Position numbers and translations under genes: made by a program
The notes under the pieces: generated by a model
The model's input: the letters and a program-made list of their open reading frames with translations, nothing else
Database searches by the model: none
Told to the model about the DNA's origin: nothing
Shown: positions 52,441 to 61,016 of the stretch, in pieces
Layout: the number at the start of each line of letters is the position of its first letter
Numbering within the stretch: position 1 is the stretch's first letter
Assembly (NCBI GenBank): GCA_036493735.1
Contig: DASXPH010000145.1
Coordinates: 24,485-88,484, forward strand
From: AG2 sp036493735
Lineage (GTDB): Bacteria > Gemmatimonadota > Gemmatimonadetes > Gemmatimonadales > Gemmatimonadaceae
Direction of reading: 5' to 3'
Length of the DNA stretch: 64,000 nucleotides

Positions 52441-53281
52441 GCGGCAGGAAGTCCCGCGGCTCGTCATCAACGCCGACGACTTCGGCATGTCCGAAGGCAT
52501 CAACCGTGGGATCATGGAAGCATTCCACGCGGGTGCCCTCCGGTCGACCTCGATCATGGTCGGCATGCCGGCATTCCAGAGTGCCGCTCGTGAGGCGCGG
52601 GCGGCTGGTGACGCGCTGGGCGTCGGGCTTCACTTTACCCTGACGGCAGGACGCCCACTCACACCGGCGCCGAGTCTCATCGATCCGAAGACCGGTGATT
52701 TTTTCTCCCTCCCGACGCTCGTTAGGCGTGCTCTCGTCGGCCGCCTTCAGGCGCTGGACGTGGCCGAGGAATGCGCGGCGCAGATTGCCCGCGCGCGACA
52801 GGCCGGCCTTCGACTCACCCATCTCGATGGCCATCACCACGTGCACCTGCTGCCGGGCGCCCAGGACGCGGTGCGCGAGGTCATCCAGGCGGAGCGAATC
52901 CCCGCCGTGCGCCGGCCACGCGAACGAGTCGTTGGCGTGCCCGAGTGGAGGCGACGTCTGTCCGAGCGCCTGCTGATGCGCGTGCTGAGCTTCGGCATGG
53001 AGCCGCGGTCGTGGAACAGCACGCGCATGACCGATCATTTCGTCGGCTCGACACTGCTCGGCGCGCCCAATTTTGCGGAGGCGTTGGGTCGAGTGCTCGA
53101 GTCGTTGGCTCCCGGGACGACGGAGTTGATGGTGCATCCGGGCTACGTCCCTGAGCCGCTGCCTGGCAACGACCCATTTACGACGCAGCGGGAGGCGGAG
53201 CTTCGGGCCCTCACCTCTCCGGAAATCCTCGCGAAGCTGCGTAGCGGTCGTGTGGCGCTCATTCGTTTTGACGAGCTATGA
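52415..53281 (+). CDS. ChbG/YdjC-like carbohydrate deacetylase
   Basis: A 288-residue protein starting inside the GT2 gene (26-bp overlap). NADDFGMSEGINRG at 19-32 carries the metal-binding aspartates 21-22, VGLHFTL holds His73, and HLDGHHHVHL at 136-145 holds further metal ligands. This is the ChbG/HpnK/YdjC family of deacetylases acting on N-acetyl sugars or hopanoid-linked sugars. The catalytic set is present. With GT87 and GT2 it suggests a lipid-linked N-acetyl sugar that is deacetylated before or after transfer. Confidence 0.87.
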   Translation: MRGAAATTERQEVPRLVINADDFGMSEGINRGIMEAFHAGALRSTSIMVGMPAFQSAAREARAAGDALGVGLHFTLTAGRPLTPAPSLIDPKTGDFFSLPTLVRRALVGRLQALDVAEECAAQIARARQAGLRLTHLDGHHHVHLLPGAQDAVREVIQAERIPAVRRPRERVVGVPEWRRRLSERLLMRVLSFGMEPRSWNSTRMTDHFVGSTLLGAPNFAEALGRVLESLAPGTTELMVHPGYVPEPLPGNDPFTTQREAELRALTSPEILAKLRSGRVALIRFDEL

Positions 53282-53368
53282 GAAAGGCCTGTCATCGTAG
53301 TGACAGCTTCCAGGACTACATACCAGGTTACGCGACCATTTATCGCCCTTCCCACCCTGCGAGAGTTT

Positions 53369-54316
53369 ATGATACGCTCACGATTGACTGCCGTCCTCGT
53401 TGGCACTGTTGCTTGCGTGCCGGCGTTCCATCGCGCGGCCGCTCAGAGCGCGCACTATCACGTTGTCGACCGCGTCAACCTGGGCAAGGCACGCGCCGAC
53501 TACATCATCATCGATCCCGCTGCCCGGCGCCTCTACGGCCTCGGAGACAACGTCATCAACGTCGACGATGACAAGGTCGTCGGCCATGTCGCCGGAGGAG
53601 GGGGCGGGTACGCGATCGCGCCAGACCTGAACCGCGGCCTGGTGCGCAATGGAGTCGTATTCAATCTCAAGACACTCGAGGTGACCGGGCACGTCGAGGC
53701 CAAGGGCGATGGTATCCGCTACGAACCCATCACGCATCGCGCCTTCACCTGGGCGGACAAGGATGCGTGGGTCGTGGATATGAAGACCGGGAAACTCATC
53801 ACGAAATCCACGATCGGCGATGGTTTGGAAACCGGCGTCGCGGATGGGAAGGGCAAGCTGTTTCTCAACGTCGAGGATTCTGGCTTCGTCGAGCGCGTCG
53901 ATGCACGAACGCTAAAGATCGAAGAAACCTATCGCATACCGAGCTGCGGCCGAGCACAGGGACTCGCGATGGATCTCGGGGCGCGGCGTCTGTTCATGGC
54001 ATGCGACACGGAGATGGTCGTCGTCAACGCCGACAATGGGATGGTTCCGGCCAGAATTCGGGTCGCGAGCCGCGCTGATCAGAACTGCTATGATGCGTCC
54101 AGCAAGCTGATTTTCAATCCGAACCGCGCCGACAGCACGATGACGGTGATTCACGAAGACTCACCGGACAAGTACTCCGTTGTTGAAAAGGTGCCGACGG
54201 GCGGCGGCGCACGCACCTGCGCCGTTGACGACAAGACGCACAAGGTCTTCGTGTTCTATTACGAGGGCACGACGCGAGAGAACGCTCAACTGGTGATGGC
54301 CGTGCTCGCGCCGTGA
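53369..54316 (+). CDS. YncE-like beta-propeller protein, secreted
   Basis: The start is the ATG at 53369. The 315-residue protein has a signal peptide (about 1-25, ending AAA-QS) and YVTN-type propeller blades: RVNLGKARADYIIIDPAARRLYG, IRYEPITHRAFTWADK and MTVIHEDSPDKYSVVEKV. The conserved C-terminal VIHEDSPD is shared with the convergent gene. Propellers of this type bind metal or peptides or act in adhesion; the role here is unknown. Confidence 0.82.
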   Translation: MIRSRLTAVLVGTVACVPAFHRAAAQSAHYHVVDRVNLGKARADYIIIDPAARRLYGLGDNVINVDDDKVVGHVAGGGGGYAIAPDLNRGLVRNGVVFNLKTLEVTGHVEAKGDGIRYEPITHRAFTWADKDAWVVDMKTGKLITKSTIGDGLETGVADGKGKLFLNVEDSGFVERVDARTLKIEETYRIPSCGRAQGLAMDLGARRLFMACDTEMVVVNADNGMVPARIRVASRADQNCYDASSKLIFNPNRADSTMTVIHEDSPDKYSVVEKVPTGGGARTCAVDDKTHKVFVFYYEGTTRENAQLVMAVLAP

Positions 54317-54335
54317 CGATCGGCAGGAATTTTCA

Positions 54336-55337
54336 TTAGCGTTGCTGCACCTCGAGGAGAACGTACGAGCCGGGGATGATCTTCGGACGCCCGCGCACGC
54401 CGGGCGCCTGCGGCTCGAATTTGGCGCCCGAGAGAAAGATCGCGTGCATCGATGGGTCGAGACCCATGTTGCGCGAGCCTTTCATCGTCTCGAGCGTCTG
54501 CACGACGTGGTAGCTGTCCGGCGCGTCTTCGTGAATCACCGTGAGCGTGCCGTCCGCGCCCGACGCGAACGCATTGCCGCTCGCGGGATCGAAGCCAGTA
54601 CCGTCGACTCCGGCACCGATCGGCACGGTCGCGACGACTTTGCCGGCGCGATAGTCGGACACCGCCATCACGCCACTGCGGCAGCCGCTGAAGAGCCGCT
54701 GATGTTGCGTATCGATCGCCATCGCCACGGGATTCTTGCAGCCGGTCGTCGGCCAGCGGCGCGAGACATTTAGCGTCTTCGCATCGACCTCGACAACTTC
54801 GGCCTTGTCGGTGAGGTTGATATAAATCTTCCCATCGCCCGCCGAGACGCCGTACTCGGGTTTGCCGCCGAGCGGGATGTTCGTCACGAGCTTTCCGGCG
54901 TCCGGATCGACGACGGTCGACGAGTTCGCGTCCCCGTTGAAGCTGAATACGCGGTTCGATGCCGGATCATAGATGATCGCGTCCGCGTCCTCGGCCGCGT
55001 GGATCTTGCCGAGCTGCCGGAAGGTCTTGAGATCGAACATGACGATGGAGCTGTCTTCGCCCGAGGTGGCGAAGCCCCGCCCGACATTGTCGACGACAGC
55101 GGTGCCGTGCGCTCCGTTAATCCCGCTGACCTCGCCGACGAGCTTTCCGGTCGTTTCATCGACGACCATCACCCGATCCGAGCGTCCGATGTACACACGA
55201 TGCGTCGACGGATCGGACACGAGGTAGTCCCAACCTCCCGTGCCGCCAAGCGCGTAGGTACGGGTGATCTGATACGTGCCCTGTGCCACAAGAGGGGCGG
55301 CGATGGTGAGCGAGAGGACGACGAAGGGAAATCGCAT
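54336..55337 (-). CDS. YncE-like beta-propeller protein, secreted (paralogue)
   Basis: The start is the ATG at 55337 with AGGTGG upstream; a GTG lies 9 bp further up. The 333-residue protein has a short signal peptide (about 1-19) and propeller blades such as WDYLVSDPSTHRVYIGRSD, AIIYDPASNRVFSFNGD and LTVIHEDAPDSYHVVQTL. It is clearly related to the convergent gene at 53369, sharing the VIHED.PD motif, and the stops are 19 bp apart. The pair probably arose by duplication and inversion. Confidence 0.83.
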   Translation of the reverse strand: MRFPFVVLSLTIAAPLVAQGTYQITRTYALGGTGGWDYLVSDPSTHRVYIGRSDRVMVVDETTGKLVGEVSGINGAHGTAVVDNVGRGFATSGEDSSIVMFDLKTFRQLGKIHAAEDADAIIYDPASNRVFSFNGDANSSTVVDPDAGKLVTNIPLGGKPEYGVSAGDGKIYINLTDKAEVVEVDAKTLNVSRRWPTTGCKNPVAMAIDTQHQRLFSGCRSGVMAVSDYRAGKVVATVPIGAGVDGTGFDPASGNAFASGADGTLTVIHEDAPDSYHVVQTLETMKGSRNMGLDPSMHAIFLSGAKFEPQAPGVRGRPKIIPGSYVLLEVQQR

Positions 55338-55407
55338 GCAGTCCACCTATGGTGCAGATCTCGGGTTGGGCACGTGGCTGGAGAGGGCCCTAGCAGGGGA
55401 AACGTTG

Positions 55408-55938
55408 CTAGCCAAAGCTTCGCGCGACTGCCGCAACAATGCCATCAATCAGAGCAGCTTCGGACATCGACTCGGGCGCGTCCACGGGGAGCCTGTACGC
55501 CTTGATGATGTTGACGAGATGATCATGCGACAACGCCGCCAACTGGCCGCGCAGCAGCTCCTCGCCTTCCCCGTATGCAGTGAATGGGTCCAGGATGGCG
55601 CGAGGCGTCGCGACGACAGGGCGCCACGGCGACCGACGTGAAGTGTTGCTCGACGCCGTGTGCTCGGCCGGAACGGTGACGGTCCGCGGCGTGAGCGCGC
55701 GGTGGAGCGCTCCCTCGAGATAGGCGACGGTCAGACCCTCTGCCCAGTAGACGAGCGCGTCACGATTGGGCTGCTCCGTCTCGCGCCGTGTACAGACGGA
55801 GTTCCCCGAAGGCGCGACGAACTCGATCCATCCCTCCCAGAGTCCGTCATCGGCGATTCCGCCAAGGGCCTGAGGTAGGTACAGCCTGCCGTCTTCGGCC
55901 GCGATACGCTCCGTGAATTGCACCAACACTTCCGCCAT
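55408..55938 (-). CDS. hypothetical protein with a SAP/Rho-N-like C terminus
   Basis: The start is the ATG at 55938, with GGAGG 5 nt upstream. The 176-residue protein begins VLVQFTERIAAEDGRLYLPQALGGI, with a DGLWEGWIEFV segment after it; the family is not recognised. The last 50 residues (LAALSHDHLVNIIKAYRL, then SEAALIDGIVAAVA) look like a helix-turn-helix of the SAP/Rho N-terminal type, which often binds nucleic acid or acts as an adaptor. No signal or membrane segment is seen. Confidence 0.6.
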   Translation of the reverse strand: MAEVLVQFTERIAAEDGRLYLPQALGGIADDGLWEGWIEFVAPSGNSVCTRRETEQPNRDALVYWAEGLTVAYLEGALHRALTPRTVTVPAEHTASSNTSRRSPWRPVVATPRAILDPFTAYGEGEELLRGQLAALSHDHLVNIIKAYRLPVDAPESMSEAALIDGIVAAVARSFG

Positions 55939-56015
55939 AACGCCTCCATGCGACGGCACCGATTGGGGGAAGTGCAATCGGCGCGCCGTAAGAGGTGCGC
56001 AGCAAGGGGCTCGCC

Positions 56016-58484
56016 CTACTCCGCGCGCAACGCGACGACGGGATCCACGCGCGAGGCTCGGCGTGCCGGAATCCAACTCGCCAATAGTGCCGCCGCTCCG
56101 AGTAGCACGATCACGACCAGGTAGGTTACCGGATCGTCGGGCGTCAGATCGAAAAGGAAGGTCCGCAAGACGCGCGTGACGGCGACCGCACCGGCGAGTC
56201 CGATGACGGCGCCGATGCCTCCCAGCTTCACTCCTTCGCCGATGACGAGACGCTGAATCCCTCCGCCCTCGGCGCCTAACGCGACACGGATCCCGATCTC
56301 GCGCGTCCGCGCCGTGACGGCGAACGACATCACGCCATAGATGCCGATCGCGGCAAGAGTGAGCGCCACGATCGCAAACGCGGTGAGCAGCACGGCACGG
56401 AAACGAGCCTGAGCGGTGGCGTCAGCCGTGCGCTCGGTCATCGTCTCCATGTCGTAAACCGGGAATTGCGGCGCCACGTCATGGACGGCGCGGCGAATCG
56501 CATTGCCGATCGACGCGGGGTCCCTCGATGCCCGGACGAACACCATCATGCTCGGTTTGGGCGACTGGGCGTACGATACATAAGCAACTGCGCCCGGCGC
56601 CGAATCCGGCCGTTGCCGCACGTCACCGACGATGCCAATCACCTGGGCGTCGGTGATGCCAGCGAATCCACCAAAGGAAACACGCTTTCCAATCGCGTCT
56701 TCACTCCCGAAGAATCTCTTCGCGGCTCGCTCGTTCAGCAACACCACCTGAGGAGCGCCGGCGCGATCCACGTCCGCGAACATGCGGCCATGCTCGAGTG
56801 GCACCTTCATCACCGAGAACCAGTTCGGTGTGACCCAGTCCACGTCGATGAGCGCATTCATATCGGCGACCAAGGTCCCGGGACGATTGAAAAAACCCTG
56901 GGCACAGGAACCAGCCAACGGCGCGCAGCTGTTCAGTGCCGCGCCCGTGACTCCAGGCACCGCCCGAACGCGATCCAGAATCTCCGCATAGAATCCCGGC
57001 ATGGAGTCACGCTGTAGCGAGCCCGGCGTCGGTGTGAGTTGAAAGGTGAGTACGCTGCTCGCATCGAAGCCGCCTTTGGTGGCGAGCAGCTTCGCGAGGC
57101 TGCGAATCATGAGGCCGGAGCTCGCGAGCAGCACGAGCGCCAACGCGACCTCGGCGACGACGAGGGCCCGGCGGCCCGCGCCTGCGCCTCTGCCTCCGGA
57201 GCCGCGATCACTCTTGAGCGCGCCTCCGAGCGTATCCCCGACGGCGGCGAAGGCGGGCGCGAGCCCGAACAGCAAGCCGACGACGAGTGATATGGCGAGC
57301 GTGAAGGCCATCGCTCGCCAATCCAGGGCGATCGACGACAATGCGATCGCGCCAACGGCCGTCGCGTTGGAGCGAAAGATCGCCGCGAGGCGAAAGGTGC
57401 CCAGGAGGTGCACGCTCGCCCACGCGACAGCGAGGCTCGCGACAGCGCCGACGCCTGCCAGCAGCAGGCTTTCCGTCAACAGAAGCCTGACGAGCCGCGC
57501 GCGACTGGCGCCGATTGCCATCCGCAGGGCGATCTCCCGGGTCCTCGCGGTTGCGCGTCCGAGGAGCAAGTTGGCGACATTGACGCACGAGATGAGCAGG
57601 AGGAGCCCGACGGCGGCGAACAACACGAGTAATGAGCGTTTGATCATCGGTTCGAGCCGGGCGTCGTCGAGTGGCGATGCCGCCACTTCCCAATTGAGCT
57701 TGCCCATCGGGTTCCGATAGGTCTTGGCGACCCGAGCACCAAGCACCGTCGTTTCTCCCGCCGCCTGGGCCCCGGTCACGCCGGCGGCGCGGCGCGCCAC
57801 CATCCACAAGTTGTAAAATTCCGGACCCAACTCGGCAGCCGGTAGCGTCATGACGGGAAGGAGGATATCAGCCTGGCCCGACAGCCCACGAAAGTCGCGA
57901 GGGCCGACGCCAATGATCGTCCACGGCTCCCGGTCGATGCTGATGGTATTGCCAATGATTGCCGGGTCGGCGTTGTAGCGGCGCTGCCAGAGTAAGTAGG
58001 AGAGAATCACTTCGTGCGGCGCGCCGCCGTGCACGTCGAGCGCTCGATCGAAGTCGCGGCCGCGCGATGGCGAGAGTCCCAGCACACGCAAATACGTCGC
58101 GTTGATGTATTCTCCCGTCACGCGTTCGGCGTCGCCACTCGTCAGGGTCAGCGGCGTGGGTCGCCGATAGACGGCGACATCGCTGAAGCTGCGCTGGGCG
58201 TCGCGAAACATAGTGATCATGGGATAGGCCCATCCCATGTCGGTCTTCGGATACGCGCCCTGTGCCGGGACGAAGAGTGAGATCTTCATCAACTGATCGG
58301 GTTGCGCGTACGGCAACGGTCGCAGCAGCAACACGTTCACCGCGCTGAAGATCGCGCTGGTCGCGCCAACGCCAAGCGCGATCGTGAGCACTGCGACCGT
58401 CGTGAATGCGGGTCGCCTCACGAGTCCGCGAACGGCGTACTGAACGTCCTGCACCACGCTCTCGATGAAGTCGGCGACACGCAT
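56016..58484 (-). CDS. ADOP-type orphan ABC permease, no prefix domain (copy 6)
   Basis: An 822-residue permease. The first membrane helix is near 27-47, only 26 residues after the start, and no prefix domain is present. FtsX loops read REIALRMAIGASRARL and REIGIRVALGAEGGGI, and the end is VDPVVALRAE. No PadR gene is adjacent on either side and no ATPase is nearby. It lies upstream of the SAP-like gene on the same strand (77-bp gap). Confidence 0.9.
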   Translation of the reverse strand: MRVADFIESVVQDVQYAVRGLVRRPAFTTVAVLTIALGVGATSAIFSAVNVLLLRPLPYAQPDQLMKISLFVPAQGAYPKTDMGWAYPMITMFRDAQRSFSDVAVYRRPTPLTLTSGDAERVTGEYINATYLRVLGLSPSRGRDFDRALDVHGGAPHEVILSYLLWQRRYNADPAIIGNTISIDREPWTIIGVGPRDFRGLSGQADILLPVMTLPAAELGPEFYNLWMVARRAAGVTGAQAAGETTVLGARVAKTYRNPMGKLNWEVAASPLDDARLEPMIKRSLLVLFAAVGLLLLISCVNVANLLLGRATARTREIALRMAIGASRARLVRLLLTESLLLAGVGAVASLAVAWASVHLLGTFRLAAIFRSNATAVGAIALSSIALDWRAMAFTLAISLVVGLLFGLAPAFAAVGDTLGGALKSDRGSGGRGAGAGRRALVVAEVALALVLLASSGLMIRSLAKLLATKGGFDASSVLTFQLTPTPGSLQRDSMPGFYAEILDRVRAVPGVTGAALNSCAPLAGSCAQGFFNRPGTLVADMNALIDVDWVTPNWFSVMKVPLEHGRMFADVDRAGAPQVVLLNERAAKRFFGSEDAIGKRVSFGGFAGITDAQVIGIVGDVRQRPDSAPGAVAYVSYAQSPKPSMMVFVRASRDPASIGNAIRRAVHDVAPQFPVYDMETMTERTADATAQARFRAVLLTAFAIVALTLAAIGIYGVMSFAVTARTREIGIRVALGAEGGGIQRLVIGEGVKLGGIGAVIGLAGAVAVTRVLRTFLFDLTPDDPVTYLVVIVLLGAAALLASWIPARRASRVDPVVALRAE

Positions 58485-58661
58485 GCGACGCTCCCGTTGA
58501 TCGGCGGAAGTATGGACTTGGCGACGGGCATCTTCGAGCGATGCGCTCGAAGGACGAGAGTGCCTCGGGTTTTATCGCGGACGCAAGGACGTCAATCCGA
58601 CGCTTTCAGCCATCTGCGCCCTTCCGCGAGGGGCATGGCGGATGGTCACCACGATGAGGCT

Positions 58662-58877
58662 TCACACCGGCGCCCTGATCGTCCAGTGGCCGCAGTTCGG
58701 ACAGAACACTTTGTACCAGGGTTTATTGCGGTCGACGGTCTTGTGGATCTTGCTCGGCGCCGTACCCGGCGATGGTCCATCGGGCATGTTGTAGGTCGCG
58801 ACAGAGAGCGTGCGACCACAGCCTTCGCACTTGATGACGTCGTCAGCTGAGCTTTTCTCCTTTCGAAACCACGCCAT
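58662..58877 (-). CDS. small zinc-ribbon protein
   Basis: The start is the ATG at 58877, with GGAGG 5 nt upstream; an ATG at 58892 lacks a binding site. The 71-residue product has two CxxC pairs, KCEGCGRTL near 16-24 and FCPNCGHWTI near 58-67, which should bind one zinc ion. The spacing between the pairs is about 40 residues. No known family is assigned. It may act as a nucleic-acid-binding or metal-storage protein. Confidence 0.65.
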   Translation of the reverse strand: MAWFRKEKSSADDVIKCEGCGRTLSVATYNMPDGPSPGTAPSKIHKTVDRNKPWYKVFCPNCGHWTIRAPV

Positions 58878-58933
58878 CCAACCCTCCGACATGAAAAGTC
58901 CGCGTCACGTCGTCCGGTGCCGCGACACTCGCG

Positions 58934-60811
58934 TTAGGTGCGAAGGCTAACGAGATATTGAATGGCACGCTCCAGTACCTCGTCGTGTCCGGCGCGCACA
59001 CCGGCTATCGTTCGCGTCACTGGAATGGTCGGCTTGATCCCTACCCCGTGATGTGGCGAGCCGTCGCGCTTCCTGACGCGCATTCCGGTGAACACGACGC
59101 GATATCCGCCAGGGAGCGTGAACGGATCGATGTTGCCGTTGGTGCCCGCGGTCGTCTCGCCGACGATCGCGCCGAGATGATTCTCTTCGACTACGCCTAA
59201 CGTTGACTCCGCGTAGCTGATCGCGCCCGGTCCTGCCAGAAAGGCGATCTTCGCATGAAGCCGGGGAGCCTGCGGCCTGAGGAACCAGCCGTCGCCGGCG
59301 AAGAGCATTTCCTCGTGATCGGGCCGCACGACAAATGGTACCTCGAACCTGGCCGAGCGGATCACCGAATCCGCAAAGTGTGCCAGCAGCGCGGGTGTGC
59401 TCACATGTTGCGGGTAGCCGCGCATGTCGATGATGATCCCGGCAGCCTTCTCCAGCCGCGACATCGCCGCGTCGACGTCCGCATCGGTCACCCGATCGAG
59501 ATCGACGTACATGAGCCCGGGCCGAAGCTCGGCGACTTTCGGGGGCCGCTGCTCGTACGGAGGCGGTCCCGGTTCTCGCGTCAAGCTCACCCTGTGCGTC
59601 ACCGAACGACTCGCCAGTGGATCGCGGAGCTCGACGGTGCTCGTTGTGCCTCGAGGACCAATGAGCAGCCGGCGGAGCGATACCTCGCGAACCCACTGCG
59701 GCGTTGCACCGGACACGCGCGCCTCTCGAGCGCGCAGGGCGTCGCCGACGGTTATGCCGTCGACGCGAGTGACCTCGTCACCGACGCGAATGCGATGCGC
59801 CGCCGCGCTGTCCCCGACGGCCGTGACGATGACGCGATTCTCGATCCAGCCGAGGCGCACGTGTGGGGCGGAAAGCGGCCGCGCTGAGTTGAACACATTC
59901 CCATGACCATCGCACAATTTGGCGATCAGTCGTTCGAGGGTTGCATCGAACGCGGTATCGCTCCCGGCTACCGCTGCCTCCTGCAGACCCTGGCGTAGCG
60001 CCGCCGACCAATCCGTTTTGACGATGTCGAAATATGGGTAGAAGTGCTGAGGGACCATCCAGAGGAGAGCGACATCCGCAAGACGCGTCGCTCGGTCACC
60101 AATGCTGACGACTTCGTTAGGCGCGCGCGGCGTGTACGTGTCGATGTTGTCGAAGGTCAGAAGGCTCCCGTGACGGTAAAGCGTAAGCGGTACGCTCACG
60201 GTCAGATTGTTCCCGAGTGGCGCGACGAACGGTGTCGCGGGGTCCGGCACCGGAAATGGCCGTGGGCTGCCGCAAGCGAGGCTCTCCGTAGTCTTTGGCA
60301 CCGAGCCGCGTACCCGCAGCGACATCCGTTCGCTGCGGTAGATGTTCCTCGTCGGTGCTGACCCGGACGCGCTGGGTACGCCGAAGCCGCAGTGTCGCCA
60401 GAAAACAATCTCGTCGCCGTCGGGCTCCGCCGGAGGGTTAGCTCTGGGCGGAGTAGTACCGTGAAAGATTTGGACGTCGGGCGCCACCGGGGCAAAAAGC
60501 ATACGAAGCATCGCCGCCAGCTTGTCAGGCGCGGGAGCCGGTTCGACCGCACGCATCCCGCGGATGACGAAGTCGTCCCAGTTCGTCGTTAGAACAGAGT
60601 CGCCTGGATAGAAGAAGCGAACGTAGCCCGTTAGGCGGGTGAAGGCGATGACGTTATCGAGCCCTCGGGCGGAAAGCGGTCGCGTTTCCTGCGAGCGCGC
60701 ATCATTCCGAAGAGGTGAGGACGCTCCGATCGCGACAGCAGCCGCGACCTGGAGAGCTCTGGTACGGGCTCGATGTGTCGAAGAGGTTGAATTCAAGGAG
60801 CTTGGGTTCAT
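58934..60811 (-). CDS. S41-family (C-terminal processing) peptidase, secreted
   Basis: The start is uncertain: the ATG at 60811 gives 625 residues with a signal-like N terminus (RALQVAAAVAIGASSPL), and a longer frame to 60916 exists. A PDZ-like domain lies in about 330-430 (RIRVGDEVTRVDGITVGDAL). The S41 domain at about 445-620 has DMRGYP, then the serine at about 532 in AISYAEST and GETTAGTNGN. The lysine of the usual dyad is not obvious. The protein resembles tail-specific-protease-like secreted hydrolases. Confidence 0.8.
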   Translation of the reverse strand: MNPSSLNSTSSTHRARTRALQVAAAVAIGASSPLRNDARSQETRPLSARGLDNVIAFTRLTGYVRFFYPGDSVLTTNWDDFVIRGMRAVEPAPAPDKLAAMLRMLFAPVAPDVQIFHGTTPPRANPPAEPDGDEIVFWRHCGFGVPSASGSAPTRNIYRSERMSLRVRGSVPKTTESLACGSPRPFPVPDPATPFVAPLGNNLTVSVPLTLYRHGSLLTFDNIDTYTPRAPNEVVSIGDRATRLADVALLWMVPQHFYPYFDIVKTDWSAALRQGLQEAAVAGSDTAFDATLERLIAKLCDGHGNVFNSARPLSAPHVRLGWIENRVIVTAVGDSAAAHRIRVGDEVTRVDGITVGDALRAREARVSGATPQWVREVSLRRLLIGPRGTTSTVELRDPLASRSVTHRVSLTREPGPPPYEQRPPKVAELRPGLMYVDLDRVTDADVDAAMSRLEKAAGIIIDMRGYPQHVSTPALLAHFADSVIRSARFEVPFVVRPDHEEMLFAGDGWFLRPQAPRLHAKIAFLAGPGAISYAESTLGVVEENHLGAIVGETTAGTNGNIDPFTLPGGYRVVFTGMRVRKRDGSPHHGVGIKPTIPVTRTIAGVRAGHDEVLERAIQYLVSLRT

Positions 60812-61016
60812 CCTGGAACTGTGGGCCATCGCGGGCGAACCGGAAGTGTGGTCCGGAATTGTGAAGCTACTCACCCCAAGAAAAAACGCGCCAACATGTG
60901 ACAGGAGACCTGCCAAACGATTTCCTCGTTCGCGCGTATCTCAAGAAAGGAGCTACGCGCCGCACGAACTTGCGGTGCTCTGGCAGCCATGAGTTAGGCT
61001 GGGGAGGAACCACCTC

